Part shown: in pieces, positions 1-12,670 of the stretch | How the letters are laid out: every line of letters begins with the position of its first letter | How positions within the stretch are numbered: the first letter of the stretch is position 1 | DNA from: Talpa occidentalis | Lineage: Eukaryota; Chordata; Mammalia; Eulipotyphla; Talpidae | Direction of reading: 5' to 3' | Assembly (NCBI RefSeq): GCF_014898055.3 | Contig: NW_023601322.1 | Coordinates: 7,273,312-7,337,311, forward strand | DNA: 64,000 nucleotides | Notes under the pieces: model-generated | What the model was told of the DNA's origin: nothing | Database searches by the model: none | What the model saw: only the letters and a program-made list of their open reading frames with translations | Translations under genes and position numbers: made by a program

Positions 1-87
1 TAAGTTGCAACCAATAATGAATTAAAACAAGGATTTTTTTTTGTATCAAGAACTCACTCTTCCTTTTTATTTTTAAGTATCAATGTA

Positions 88-358
88 GGGGACATCCCTG
101 GTAGTGCAGGGGTCATAGAAAGTGCTATGAAGCTACCTCCAGCCACTGCAGCAGGTGTTCGATTCCCAGCAGGCCAGGGAGCTGCCCCACATGGTGCTGC
201 AGAACTCTCCTGTCTACCCCACTGCTCCCCTTAGCAGTGTATTTCAGTCGATCGGCATGTTCTGCTCCCCACTCTGTCTCTGGTGAATCCTCTCACCGCC
301 CGCACCTTGGGTCTACACCCCAGTTCTTGTAGCACAAATAAATAAAATCTTTAAAAAA
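88..358 (+). mobile_element. tRNA-derived SINE, full length, older type
   Basis: First of about 18 copies of one SINE family. Layout: a tRNA-like head with Pol III A and B boxes; a unique body containing the shared string CCTCTCCTG and a GCAGTGTATTTCAG segment; a GGTGAATCCTCTCAC motif; and a tail with AATAAA repeats followed by TCTTT and an A-run. AATAAA plus a TCTTT terminator is the arrangement of the 'T+' class of mammalian SINEs. This copy has drifted: the A box is altered around 100-110 and no clear target-site duplication is visible. I do not recognise the family by name. Confidence 0.85.
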
Positions 359-1101
359 GAAAAGTCACTGTTCAAAATAAAATTCCACAGTATTTCGAGA
401 GTAAACATCCCTCATATTGCCAGTCAGTTTTCAAAATTCTGAATAAAGGAATTTTGATCATTGCTGTCATGATCAGACTGCTTTTTTGGAGGGGAACATT
501 TCCCGATGCTCTATCCCACTGTTCCTAAAGTGCTTCTACCTCTTGGTGAATTTTAAGATTCTGCAGTGGTTATGACATCAAAAAGTTTGATGTCAGAAGT
601 CAGAGGTAAATAAAGATGAGAAGTAAATTTTGTCTCAGAATCAGGTAGTAAAACTCAGGGACAGTTGGTTTCTCCTCCCAGGAAAAGTTCTCTGCTTAAG
701 ACATATTGTGATACTTTCAAAGATTCATCAATAGTAAACACACATTTGGGGTTGGAAGTAACAAATTTACTAATTGATCATAATCTTATTACTTTAATTC
801 GGTTACTTAGAAAGATAGTTGTGTTTTAATTCAAGGAGATTCTTCTAGACATATTTTGTTATGTAGTATAAGATCTTCACATTTTGTTCCTACAGATGGT
901 CAATGAAGATGGACAGTTCTCTGGAAGTTGTAAATGATATTTTGTTATTCTCATACATTTTATTTTTAGTCAATGATGCCTTTTTCCTGATCTCTTAGGA
1001 CTTGGGATATTAATAAATAGAAAGCTTAAATGAGACAGGTATAATTTTTGAAACTATTATTTGTAGTATAATATACATGATAATATCAGTTGACAACACT
1101 T
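359..1101. other. AT-rich unique sequence, nothing recognised
   Basis: No repeat, exon or regulatory pattern that I can support; no reading frame of note. Confidence 0.6.
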
Positions 1102-1117
1102 GATTCTTACAATTTTC

Positions 1118-1396
1118 TTTCTTTTTTGAAAGATTTATTTATTTATGTATACATAATACATAAGAACTGGGGCACAGGCCAGAGGTGTGGGGGTGAGAGG
1201 ATTCACCAGAGACAAAGCAGGAAGCAGAACAGGTAGATCCACTGAAATACACTGCTGAGGGGAGCAGCGGGTGAGACAGAAGAGGTCTGTTGCACCATGT
1301 GGGCAGTTCCCTGGCCGGGAATCGAACTCATACTACAGTGGCTGTGGATAACTTCATAGTGCTGAGACTTAACTGCTTGCGCCACCAGGGAGGCCC
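1118..1396 (-). mobile_element. tRNA-derived SINE, full length, perfect TSD
   Basis: Reverse-strand copy: the T-rich/ATTTATTT tail lies at the left and the tRNA head (…CGCCACCAGGGAGGC) at the right end. It is flanked by a perfect 16-bp target-site duplication GATTCTTACAATTTTC at 1102-1117 and 1397-1412, so both ends are exact. Older subfamily. Confidence 0.93.
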
Positions 1397-1412
1397 GATT
1401 CTTACAATTTTC

Positions 1413-2708
1413 AATATTAATTGCTTCTGATTCACAATAGAAGATCTTTGAAACTTTACTACAGATAACATTTAGGATTATTCAATCATAATTTAAAATT
1501 TGTATTTATAAATATATCCACTAAGCCATACAAATGGTAAATTCCTCAAAAATATTATGTTGAATTTTTTTGTGTTCTGATTATATTATTGAACTGCCAG
1601 GTGGCGACATGGTCAATTAGGACAATGAGTGAAAATGAAAATAACATTCTAGGCTTTGTTCCATAAGAAACAGACACCTGCTCCCTAGTCTTTTGCTTTT
1701 CCCCGTTGAAAGCTCTTGGAGATTCAGGTGAATTAGTGCTGATAGGAGAACTTGTTTCACTCCTGAGAGGCCTTGAACACAATGCTACTGCCGCTTTAGG
1801 GACCCACGACACTTATAAATGAGTGAAAAAGAAAAAAAAAAAATACTGAGCCACAATGGAGGGAGCTGTCAATGGTCCCAATCAGGAAGTCTCCATGAAA
1901 GCACTGTAAGTGCCTCAGTCAAGGCCCCCTGATCAAAAGATGCCCCAAAAGTTGTCTGCACTAGAAATGCAGACACACACATGATTCCAGCCAGCCCCCA
2001 AGTTCATGACATTACTCCCCCCACAGCTGCAGTGAACAGGCTGGGCATGAAGTGTGCCATCGGACTACAGGTGCCTTTGAAACCTTCCTGGAAAATTCTG
2101 CAATTACCTACGGTCAGGCTGGAAATACCACACCAACGTTTTGACCTGGACCTGAACACCTCATATATGACAGAGTTTTTTATATGTCTGATTAACAAAT
2201 ATATCTTCAAATCAGAATAAGAGTGTCATCAGCATGAAAGGTACATAAAATAGTATCAAAGAATGTGATGAATGTTTAAATCATTAATGGCTATAATTCT
2301 ATACTCTCACAGCATGTGTATCAAGCAATTAAGAATGACTATATTGGAAACAATATTTTAAACTCAAGAGACTATCAAGAACCATAGCCTTTGAACAAAA
2401 ATAAAGCTATAATAAAATTCATTAAAACAACTATATTTGAAAACACATCAGGGAACATAAATAAAATAACCACTGCAATTTGACTATTGCTTTGCACAAT
2501 TTTTAAAGAGTACAGCATATTAATTTTCATTATGAACATCCAGAAAAGAAATCTGATAAGAAGCGGTATATACAGAATAAAATCCTGAAGTAGATCCTAT
2601 TTCAAATCCTACTGTAAACTATCATTTAAGCAAAGATTAAAGATAGATTGACTCATTTAATTCAAAATAAACTTAGGAGAAATACTGAGGTTTGGTACAT
2701 ACACTAAG
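1413..2708. other. Unique sequence with one unrecognised short ORF
   Basis: Mostly AT-rich. An A-rich run lies near 1831-1849. The part from about 1850 to 2165 is slightly richer in G+C and carries a 79-codon plus-strand frame at 1981-2220 with an overlapping minus-strand frame at 2004-2210. Neither resembles a protein I know, and open frames on both strands argue for chance. Confidence 0.5.
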
Positions 2709-2722
2709 ATGTAATTTGCTTG

Positions 2723-3007
2723 GGACCTCCCTGGTGGCGCAGGTGTTAAAGACAGCGCTAACAAGCTATCATGCTGTCGCCAGCCACTGCAGCATGAGTA
2801 TGATCCCCAGCCAGCCAGGGAGCAACCCACATGGCTCAGCAGACCTCTCCTGCCTCACCACTGCTCCCTTCAGCAGTGTATTTCAGTAGATCCATCTGTT
2901 CTGCTCCCCACTTTCTCTGGTGAATCATTTCACTCCTATATACTCTATCTTACACCCCAGTTCTTGTTTGCATAAATAAATAAAACTTTTGAAAAAAATT
3001 TAAAAAT
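2723..3007 (+). mobile_element. tRNA-derived SINE, full length
   Basis: Head (GACCTCCCTGGTGGCGCAG) at left, tail with AATAAATAAAA at right. The target-site duplication is 14 bp with one mismatch: ATGTAATTTGCTTG at 2709-2722 and ATGTAATTTGTTTG at 3008-3021. Confidence 0.92.
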
Positions 3008-3021
3008 ATGTAATTTGTTTG

Positions 3022-3811
3022 AATCCTGTCTGTGTAATCTTTAAGCACAGTATCAGTAGTGGTAACTGATAAGAGTACTTTATTATATTATTGGCAGTAG
3101 CACTTTTTACAAAGTATTTCTTTCAGTAGATGAACATTTGTGCATGAATTTTTAAGCAAAACCTAAAGTGAAGCTTAATAAACTACATGCATATTTGAAT
3201 TATATATTATGCATATAAATATAAAATGTGCTTAATAATTCATTTAATTAAATTTCTTGGTCTAATATATTATATTAATGTATAATGTCTTATCATAAAG
3301 AAAAGCTCCAAAATGAATTGGCTATATTCTTATCTTGACTATGATCTAAGACAAAGAATGAATCTGCATGTCTCATAAAATCTACTGCAACTTAAGTTTA
3401 AAACTCATATAATCAGAACAAGTAAGTGTAGAAAAGACATAGTCTGATAGATCAATGGAAGAGAGACCAACAACTGCTAAGCATTTGCTTGGAGAAAATA
3501 GCAGTCAGGGGCTTGGGGTTTATGTGTTACAAGAAATATGAAATACCATAAGACACCACAGCCCTTAGAGATATGAATTCCTGGCACTAAACCTAATAAT
3601 CATGTGAAGTCTTCATCTTCTCTGAAGTCATGAAAATTTGCACCATAATTTCTGCCAATTGCTTAGTCTTGCTCTGATATAACAGAGTTCATGAAAATCT
3701 CTGTGATACCAAAAGATAGGCACTGACCATTCTAATTTCCATCACCTTCTTAAATAGTGTCACTGGAAGGATCAACAGAAACCAGAAATCTTGCATTTTA
3801 ATATGGAGAGT
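3022..3811. other. AT-rich unique sequence, nothing recognised
   Basis: No repeat family, coding frame or motif that I can support. Confidence 0.55.
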
Positions 3812-3951
3812 GATATATATATATATATATATGTGTGTGTGTACATATATATCAGCTCAGTATCAATAGCAGTAATTATAAGTTATATATATGATATATA
3901 TATCACATATATATCATATATTATATATATATATATATCATATATATATAT
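3812..3951. repeat. TA/TG-rich microsatellite
   Basis: An imperfect (TA)n array with a short GTGTGTGT block at about 3832-3842, interrupted by about 50 bases of non-repetitive sequence, then a second set of TATATA runs with ATCATATA variants. Short spurious frames rich in Ile/Tyr arise from it. It could fold into AT hairpins. Confidence 0.9.
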
Positions 3952-4233
3952 TCCATCTCCCAGATGTCCAGTAGTGTTATATCCCCATACTTGATAGGTA
4001 TCAAGAATTATTGTTTGTCACAATACAGCCAGAATATAAAATAAATGTAAGAAGAGGCCACAATAAGATCCTAGGCGTACCAGCTCAGGATATCACAATA
4101 TAGTGTATTATGGCTAGGAATCTTTAGGGCTATGGAGCCCTGCTCCTCTGTGACCCCAAAATGTATAATGAATTCTCCCAAATGTATAATGAATATATTA
4201 ATACTTAGAATATAAGCACTACACTATCAGTTT

Positions 4234-4560
4234 ATTTTTTTAATTTATTTTTAAAAAAGATTTATTTATTTATACATACAAGAGCAGGCTAGAAGTGCTG
4301 GAGGGTGAGAGAATTATTTATTTATACAGGGTACAGGCTAGAAGTGCTGGAGGGTGAGAGGATTCACCAGAGACAGAGTGGGGAGCAGAACAGGCAGACT
4401 GACTGAAATACACTGCTGAGGGGAGCAGCGGGCAAGTCAGGAGAGGTCTGCTGTGCCATGTGGGTATCTCCCTGGCCTGCCAGAGATTGAACTCATGCTG
4501 CAGAGGCTGCAGATTGCTTCATAGTGCTGTGCTTAACCCATAGTGTCACCAGGGAGACCC
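4234..4560 (-). mobile_element. tRNA-derived SINE with internal tail duplication
   Basis: Reverse-strand copy with target-site duplication TACACTATCAGTTT (4220-4233) and TGCACTATCAGTTT (4561-4574), one mismatch. Unlike the other copies, the tail-proximal segment is present twice in tandem: about 4260-4315 and 4314-4365 both hold an ATTTATTTATA stretch followed by GGCTAGAAGTGCTGGAGGG. The element is therefore about 50 bp longer than its relatives. Confidence 0.92.
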
Positions 4561-4574
4561 TGCACTATCAGTTT

Positions 4575-6145
4575 CTTAAAGTTGAATATAAATGTAATTT
4601 GAGATAATGCTATAGAACATAATAGATTTATAATACATCATAATCATTCATGTTGCTTTCTGCAATGTATTAAGATGACATTAAATGATTAGAGAAATGA
4701 TATTATCATTTATGATGGCATAATGTAAAACATCTCAAAAATTATATATACGATACAGAATTTTACATACACAAAAACACACACATGTTCACATATCTAG
4801 TTAAAGGTCGACCTGACACTTTGTAAATCTTTTATCCATGTATCTTTCTAAGGAATTTACAAAAGAAATATAAAAAGACTTAAAGATGGCAAAAGTCTTT
4901 GAGGACAAAAATCCATACTTATGTTTCTGTTTAGGGAACCAAGAAACCAATCAGAAAGTGAACAGATAACCATTAGCCTAAAAAAGAAATAATAATCTAT
5001 CATCAAAGATTCACAACAAATTATCAGGGAAGCAAAATTTAGGAAAACAATTATAAACATATGAAGACAATATAGGGCTAAGTTATTCAATGTCACTCAA
5101 TAAAACACAGTATATAATTAATATTTTGCTAATGTAGAAGAATGGTCTATGAAAGTAAAAATGTCCAATATCACTGTAATCAAAATACACACATTTAAAT
5201 CACAGCAAAGTAATATACTGTGTCTACCTGATTTTAAAAACTGTCAACAGTTAATGTTTCTGATGTTACGAGGAAGAAAGATTCTTCCTTACTTGAGAGT
5301 GTAATTGATAGAATCTTCTGAGACAGAAGTTTTAAAATATATATCAGAAGTGTGCAAAAACCATTGATAAAATGTCACTAGGCACTTATATTTTTAGAAA
5401 GATTTCTAATGAAATAATCAGAAAATGTGTTAAGATAAATGTGCACAAAGATTTTCAAAGTTTTGCTTAAAATTAAAAAATTAGACATGCAGAATTAGAA
5501 ATATGGAGTATATTTAATATATTTTATATCATTCAAATGTATTTAAAATATTTATGCAATTTGAAAGATAATGAAGTAATAACATTTTTAAAAGCTAAGT
5601 ATGCGTTTTTAAATAGTAATATAGATGTATAGTTGATTGGGAAATGATTGCAGTGCATGTGAAGCAATAATATTCCAATTTTATCAATATTTGAGTATGT
5701 GTGTAGTTTTCTACAGGTATAGAAAAATATCAATAGCTAAAGAGTTAAAGTTCAAGATGACTTCATTAACTTCTTGAGTGAAATCAGAAGTAATTATTAC
5801 AATCTTTTATTTTCTCAAATTTCGCTAGAGTATATTTTCTGAAAGGAAAATGAACTTATTGTTTAATTAGATAAAAATTGAAAAGAATAATTGAAATCAG
5901 TTCCGAAATCAGTTTGTCATAATACATTACCATGATCTTGTTCACAATTAGTTTGGGGCTGCAGTGAAGGAAGGATAAGATATTCTCAAAATGTTATAAT
6001 AATTTGATTCAATGATTTTCAGTCAAGTTGCTTTATAGTTAATTATTTATTCATAAAGGCATATTAAAGTTTTGTTTCAGATAGAAATTGAAGGGAGACC
6101 ACTTCCTTACCACAGTGTTATTTCCAGAAGACCATGAGTGTCTGT
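4575..6145. other. AT-rich unique sequence, nothing recognised
   Basis: Long AT-rich stretch. Short frames at 4857-5096 and 5533-5733 (minus) are Leu/Phe/Tyr-rich, as expected from AT-rich chance translation. I see no splice-flanked exon or named repeat. Confidence 0.55.
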
Positions 6146-6720
6146 ATTTGGTTTCTACTGCTGTGTCACCAAATATCACAAGTTGAGTACTACACTTATT
6201 TATTATCTCAGTTCCTGTGGATCAGGGTGAGTCTGACCCAACTGGGTCTTTTCTTCAAAATCTCACAAGGTTTCAACCAGGTGTTGACTCAGGCTGTGAT
6301 ATCTGAATGTGGGGATTTCCTTCTCGAAACTCAATAGTTGTTGGCAGAATTCAATTCCTTGAACAAATAGGGCTGACATATCAGCTCCTGGAAATATCCA
6401 GATGTTGTCTGATAAATGATTTTCATCATCTGGTCTCTAGTTCCTTGAAGGCCAGTGGGAGAGTCTCTAATTTTGAGTCTCTAATCTCAAGCACCTCTTT
6501 TAACTATATTAGGTCATGCCCATTCAAATTCCTCTTCTGCTACCTTAATCCTATCAAATGGGGATTTTAATTACTTCTGCAAAATCCACCCACTTTTGCT
6601 ATATATATGACCTAATGGCAAGAATGTCCTGTGTAAATTACAGGTACTGCCTATGCTCAAGGGGAAATCCCGATACAAAAGCAGGACTCTGTGGGATCCT
6701 AAAGGACATGTCCTTCACAT
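6146..6720 (-). repeat. Ancient MaLR (MLT1-like) LTR, antisense
   Basis: Read on the plus strand it follows the order typical of an antisense mammalian MLT1 LTR. It begins with a GCTGTGTCACCAAATATCAC stretch, then TTATTATCTCAGTTCCTGTGG, a CTCACAAGG…CAACCAGGTGTTG segment, TTGTTGGCAGAATTCAATTCC and, near the end, CTCAAGGGGAAATCC. These blocks are remembered from family consensus patterns, not searched. Divergence is high and both ends are approximate. Confidence 0.65.
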
Positions 6721-7740
6721 GCAGAAAATATGTATGGTACTTATGTGAGATTCATAAAAGTCTCCATCAATAGCTGTATCATCCTCATCTGAAATCACCT
6801 AGATATATTTTATCCATTACTTCCTGTTAGATTTGTATAAAAGCTTTCTGATATTTTAATAGAATCATAATATTTGTGGAATATTACTGATGTAAAATTT
6901 TAAACAGCTTTAAAGAAATCTCACAGAAAATTCATGAATTATCTGTTTTTATTCATTTATACAAATGGCTCACTTGACCACAGTGCCAAAAATTAAATGC
7001 TTCATTTAGCTCTATGAAAAGTATTTGAGGAAACTGACATGAACTTCAATATATTTTAAACAAGCATTGCATTAACTGTTATTCAAGATAATTATTGATA
7101 TCAAAGGATGATATTAGGTTGCATTTACAGATCAACTATTTTTTTCATTTGTAAATAATAACCTCTGATAAATGTTACTTTACCACCAAATCTAAACTGC
7201 AGTTGATATACATTAGTGAGAATCATGAAAACTGGTTTGAGAAGGCCAATTCTGTTTTAATTTATCAAGTGTTAAAGTATGTCAAATTTTCTGAAAAGTA
7301 CTAGAGATTTAGAGATGAGGACTTCTGAGCCAAATAATTTACATCAAGTTCTATATTAGAATTGAATTTTATAGGAAAACTATAAAACTGATGGGTATCT
7401 TTAATGATCTAAATCCATAGGAGAGTTTTCAGGTTCATGGAAAACTGCTGGACCAAATTCTTAGGAAAATTCTAAACGAAGAAAAGGAAGCATAAACACT
7501 TGACCATATAAGTCCTTTTGTCCTGTGAGTCCTAATAATCCAGAAAATGTAGATTTTAATTCAGAAGCTTCATGGAGTAAGTAGAAATAGAGGAATATAA
7601 TTTAAATCTTGGTTGGGAATTCTGTAGGAGACTCTCACCATATTAAACTGGAAATCAAAGGGCTACACCCATGAACTAGATAAAAATCCATGTCTGTAAT
7701 CCCTGATCTCCACAAACCCCAAAAGATTTTTGTAGAGTTT
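6721..7740. other. AT-rich unique sequence, nothing recognised
   Basis: No supported feature. The right edge, around 7740, passes into an L1 fragment; the exact junction is not clear. Confidence 0.5.
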
Positions 7741-9580
7741 TACCTGAAACCAAATGAAATATTGGAAAGAACCCAAGATGACAAATAAAAGGAATAACAA
7801 CCAAAAATATTCATTCAGAATAGACAACACGATACTGAAGAAAAAGAAAGTTGTGGATACTACAAGACTTCACTTTTTACTACAAAAGTACAGTAATCAA
7901 GACAGTGTATCAATTCATGAAATACTTGACCATAAATGAAACAGGATAGAAAATCCAGAAACAGTCCAACATAAATATGGTTAACTTACTTTTGACAAAG
8001 CCATAAAGATTTGCCTTTATGGTGCAAAGACATTTTTTTTTTTTTTTTAATGGTGCTGGAGCAACCTTGCTGGAGCAAGGATATTCACATGCACAAAAAA
8101 ATATAATGGGTCAATGCACAAATTAATTCATAATAGATCGTAGACCTAAAGGTAAAAGTCAAAACTATAAATCTCCTAAGAGGTAATAGGGAGAAAAAAA
8201 TCTCAACTGGGTATGGCAAGAACATTTTAGATGCAAACAACACCAAAGACATTATCCTTAAAACAAATAATTGATAAGCTGGACTTCATTAAAACTAAAA
8301 TCCTTTGTTCTATGAAAGACAATGTTAGAGATTAAGAACACAAGTCAGACTGGGAGAAAATTTTTGCAAAAGATACTGAGTAGAAAGTTATTCAAAATAC
8401 ACAAATAACTCTTAAAACTCAATAATAACAATAACCGCAACAAAAACACTTCATTTTAAAATGGGCCAAAGACCTTAACAGATACCTTAACAGATACCTC
8501 AACAAAAAAGATATAAAGATAACAAACAATGAACAATTGCCCCACATGAAATGTCTTCAGGTAACTGAAAATTTAGAAAGCAATGAGATACCACAGCACA
8601 CCTATTAGTAAGGCCAAAGTCTGTAACAGCGACAACCCCAGATGCTGGGAAGAACGTGTAATGGGATACCAGAGACTTCCATTCACAGGTGGTGGAATGC
8701 AAAATTATACAGCCACTTCGAAAGAGAGTTTACAATTTCTTTTTTAATTTTTTTTTAAGATTTATTTATGCATACAAGATCTGGGCTACAGGCCAGAGGT
8801 GTGGGGGAGTGGGAGGATTCACCAGAGACAGAGTGGGGAACGAAACAGACAGACTGACTGAAATACACTGCTGAGGGGAGCAGCAGGCGAGACAGGAGAG
8901 GTCTGCTGTGCCATGTGGGTAGCTCCCAGGCCAAGGATTGAACTCATGCTGCAGTGGCTGGAGACTGCTCCATAGTGCTGCATCTTAACCCCTTGAGCCA
9001 CCAGGGAGGTCCCCGAGTTTGTAATTTCTTACACAAATAAACATTCTCTAGCCATTATGACCCTTTGGTGTTTATCCAGAGGAGTTAAAAACATACATTT
9101 ACAGAGAAACCTGCACGTGGTTATTGTCAGTGGTTTTATTGTTAATTTCTAAAATTTGGAAGCAGGATGGGAGGGGATAAACAGTGGAACATTAAGACAA
9201 TGGAATATTATTCAACCACTGAAAAGAAATGAGCTACTGAGCCAGGAAAAGACAGGGAAAAACATCAAATGTTATATTAAGTGAAGGAAACTGAGAACTC
9301 TACATACTGTGTGATTCAAGCGATATGAAATTTTGGGCAAGGTAAAAGTTTTGGGCAAGTAATATAAACTATCAACTTTGGTTTCTAATGATGTATAAAT
9401 GTAGGTGCATCAATTGCAATACATGTATCATTTTGGTGAGGATGTTGGTAACGGGGGAGGCTGTGCATGTTGAAGGAAAGGTACATATGGAAAATTGAGG
9501 AAACTTTCTCTTAATTTTGCTGTGAACTAAAACTTGACTAAAAATATAGTCTTAAAAATAGTTGAAACATAATAAAAAAA
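7741..9580 (+). mobile_element. L1 LINE 3' fragment (end of ORF2 plus 3' UTR)
   Basis: Plus-strand remains of an L1, truncated at its 5' end. It carries ORF2 C-terminal landmarks: TTTTGACAAAG near 7993, AATGGTGCTGGAGCAA near 8050, a 'gggagaaaatttttgcaaaag' type block near 8352, and ATTCAACCACTGAAAAG near 9210. The 3' UTR end has GGGGGAGGCTGTGCATG near 9455 and AATTTTGCTGTGAACTAAAA near 9515. ORF2 is disrupted by many stops, so it is not coding. It is interrupted by a SINE at 8742-9014. The pattern fits an old mammalian L1 (L1MA/L1MB range), not a recently active one. Confidence 0.88.
8742..9014 (-). mobile_element. tRNA-derived SINE nested in L1
   Basis: Reverse-strand copy with target-site duplication GAGTTTACAATTTCTT (8726-8741) and GAGTTTGTAATTTCTT (9015-9030), 14 of 16 matching. 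It lies inside the L1 fragment, so it inserted after the L1 did. Confidence 0.92.
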
Positions 9581-10069
9581 GTTAAGTCAAAGAATAATTA
9601 ACAAAAATACATTTAAATTTTGTTCAGAGAGAGGGCAAAAAAGGTCTAGCAAGCTATCATTTGGGTATGAATATTTGTAAAAAACATATGGGAGAATGAT
9701 GATGAATATAACATAAAAATATCACAAATTCACACCACAATGTTATCTATTGGTGGTTAAAGAGCTAGATATTCAATAGCATTGAGGTTAAGAGAATGGA
9801 CAAAGTGGACAGTAAAAATGGACAAAGGGATATTTGAAGGATTTTGAAAATGGGGAGATAAGATTTAATTTTCTGAAATCCAAATAGGATCTTCCCCTAC
9901 TCCAAACGAATACTCTTTCAAAACTGCTCCTCCCATTAACACAAATAGAATATGAGCATCTATTTATGGCATAGTGAATCTGTCCTATCTTATATTCTTC
10001 CTCTTTTTCTTACAGAAAGAGTTGACTTATTTGCTGGTACTAAAATACAACTGTGTTTCTAATTATTTT
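9581..10069. other. Unique sequence, nothing recognised
   Basis: AT-rich; no supported repeat or coding signal. Confidence 0.5.
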
Positions 10070-10310
10070 TCCCTTTTGACTGGAATATCCTTCTCATGCC
10101 TCATTGAGTAGATGGACATCGCACCATCTTTCAACTCAACACCATGTCTCTATCTACTAGATTTCAGCTCCATTTATTTTTTCATGCTCATTTCCTCTTT
10201 ATTGGAGTCTAATCCACTTGTTGGCTGAAATGAATTTTTATTCATTGCTACATACCCAGAAATTAGCACAAGTGCCTGGCAAAAAGTAGTCAACAAATTT
10301 TGGTGATAGA
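10070..10310 (+). repeat. L2 LINE 3' end (degraded)
   Basis: Has the sequence order of the L2 3' region: a CTGGAATATCCTTCTCATGCC block, then AGTCTAATCCACTTG, CATTGCTACATACCCAGAAAT and GCACAAGTGCCTGGCAAAAAGTAG, followed by a decayed 'caataaatatttg' type end. Plus orientation. Boundaries are approximate. Confidence 0.6.
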
Positions 10311-10734
10311 TCACATGTGAAAAAGTACAGATAGATGGAAACAGGAAGAAAGCTGGAAGAAAGAAAGAAATATGTGGTTTAAAAGTATGGTCCAATGTCT
10401 ACATTTTCTTAGAACAACTAATCTATATACATGCACAAGAAATAAAACTATTAGCCACATAACACCTTTTATATAGTTATATTAAAAGAAGTTAAAGGAG
10501 AGCCCAGACATCAGACAATCCTCATGCATTGAATAGTATTTTATAAAATGCTAGTGGCAATCCTGCTAATATTTCAAAGCATTGCTGAGGAAATAGTAAA
10601 GTAACACCATATACAACAGAAAATAGCAAAGTGTAGCAGATTTGAGAGCCAAACTGACCTATGCCTGACACTAAAGCTCATCAAGTTTTTTTCATTCCAT
10701 CTGCCTCTAAACACTTCTATGTTAGATTATCATA

Positions 10735-10870
10735 GATCATTAAAAAAAAAAAACACCTCATCATTCTATAGATGAAGGAGAAAAAAACTAAACTGACGAG
10801 GCCAGTCTGCCCTATAACTATTCAGTTCCTTGAGGAATAAATTAGTTGCAGAAAGTACGTATTTAAATTG
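10735..10870 (-). repeat. Possible MIR, antisense
   Basis: The string ATTCTATAGATGAAGGAG followed by AACTAAACTGACGAGGCCAG resembles the antisense MIR core (…ttttacagatgaggaaactgaggc…). Strongly diverged. Confidence 0.4.
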
Positions 10871-11689
10871 ATGGACATCTATTATGTCAATTAAAAATGA
10901 ACAAACCAGCATGAATGCACCAATCCTGTCCATTTATTGCATATTCACCCACTTTCATCTTGAAAGGAATGAAGAATGAAAGCATTTTGAAAATTAAACT
11001 AGACTAGGTAAGATGAAAAACACAGAATTAACAAGCAGGTCAGAAAGGAAAGTAGGACTGAGGATATTACTGAGGATGTTGGTTGGAAATAGAAGGTGAA
11101 AATTCTTGGCTTTTTCCTTGATAAGGAAGGGATTGGAAAGACTAATTCACAGTGTTTCTGGTGGGTATTTGACATTTCTTATTAGACTTAAAAAGGGTAA
11201 GCTGAACAAGCAGCTTTTTGGGTGAGTTTTCTTCTACATTATTTATGGCTGTTTCCACCACCAGTACACTGTTCTACTGATGGAAACCATTTATGTCCTG
11301 AGTGAACAACATGTTAACTACTCAGGTAATAAATCATTTCATCTGACAGGGAAGGAGAAAGAACACAGGTGACCAGTGCTTTTCATCACTGGAGCAACAT
11401 TAGACTCTCCACTAGAAAACTGATGGAAACAGTCATCGCTTCCTGCACACAATTACAAACAGTAATAAAAAAAAAAATCTTGTGAAAATGATGTGTCAAA
11501 GAAGGCATCATGATGTAATATAAAAGTTTGTGGTCATAACACAATATATTATTCAAAGACACGTGGAGGAAATTTATCTATCAGTAAAATAGGCAATAAC
11601 AACAAATACATTCTCTTTAAGAGGCTTCGAGCTACAAGGACTGGAAATTCTGAACATCCTAGGTGATACTTCCATAATAAACAGTCTGT
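10871..11689. other. Unique sequence, nothing recognised
   Basis: AT-rich with an A-run near 11467-11478; no supported feature. Confidence 0.5.
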
Positions 11690-12060
11690 CACCTTCCATG
11701 TTTCCCTTCTGCCTGGAGCACAGTCTACAAGTCTGTTCCCATCTCTCCTTTCCCTCTTACAGGGATGGAATGCCAGATTACCTTCAGGGCTTGGGTGATG
11801 TGCTATTTACTCATGAAAGACTTACAGAGGCCCCAGACTTGGTTAAATAGCCATCATCCAGACACTCTTAGCCTCCTGTAGGGTCTCTTCCTATCACCTA
11901 ATTATAATGTGTGTAATTGCACAGAGGTATCTCTCGATTGGCCTAAAATGACCATCATGTCAGTGATGGTGTCTGTTCCTTGTGTGCATATGGCCCCAGC
12001 ATTTACTAAATAATTAGCAAGTAATTGTTGACTAAGTGAATAGGTGAGTGTGCATTTTGA
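11690..12060 (+). repeat. L2 LINE 3' end (degraded)
   Basis: Begins with an L2-like CCATGTTTCCCTTCTGCCTGG block. It continues through TTCAGGGCTTGGGTGATGTG and CCTAATTATAATGTGTG and ends with GGCCCCAGCATTTACTAAAT…GTTGACTAAGTGAATAGG, the decayed form of the usual L2 terminus. Plus orientation. Confidence 0.6.
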
Positions 12061-12591
12061 GATTCTGTAACTGCAAAATAAAATGATGGGGCATGACTGC
12101 CTAGCACATGGTTGGAATGGAGTAAATGTACAGAAAGAATAAAATATTTTCAAATTTTTATGAGTCATACTACTTTAATTAGCAATTAGATTTTTAATTA
12201 CTGTGACAGTTCATATAGTAATAAAAGTTAACTTAATTCAATATGGGAAGACAACTGGATCTATAATTTTCCTCAAACAGATTTTTTTTTAGAGCAGGTG
12301 ACCTTAATATTATTCCTATAGTATTTCTGCTACATATGTAAGAAACAGTGAAATGTTGCTTGAAGATGAACATATTAAACTCTGTATTAATGCCCTTTTA
12401 GCAAATATTTTCTTTTTTTGCATGCTATGGATTAAGAAATGCATGAATTGAATCAACCAGCATTTTCTATATCAGATATGACAACATAATAAATTAATAT
12501 TTCACTGAAATGTTTGAAGGAAAAGGCTATCGGGCCATGTCTCCAATGCAAATTCATTCTCTAATATACATATTATTTGAAATATCATTCC

Positions 12592-12670
12592 TTGATTAAT
12601 TCATTTATTCATCACTATTTATTTAGTATGTTCTACTCACTGATATACAAAGAACAGGTGACAAATACTG
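12592..12670 (-). repeat. Possible L2/MIR terminus, antisense
   Basis: TTAATTCATTTATTCATCAC then TATTTATTTAGTATGTTCTAC resembles the antisense L2 end (ttcattcattcaacaaatatttattgagc…). Short and diverged. Confidence 0.45.

Noticed and set aside
3812..3951. Repeated ATCATATATATAT units resembling a CRISPR-like array
   Set aside because: Imperfect TA microsatellite without regular spacers, in a mammalian context.
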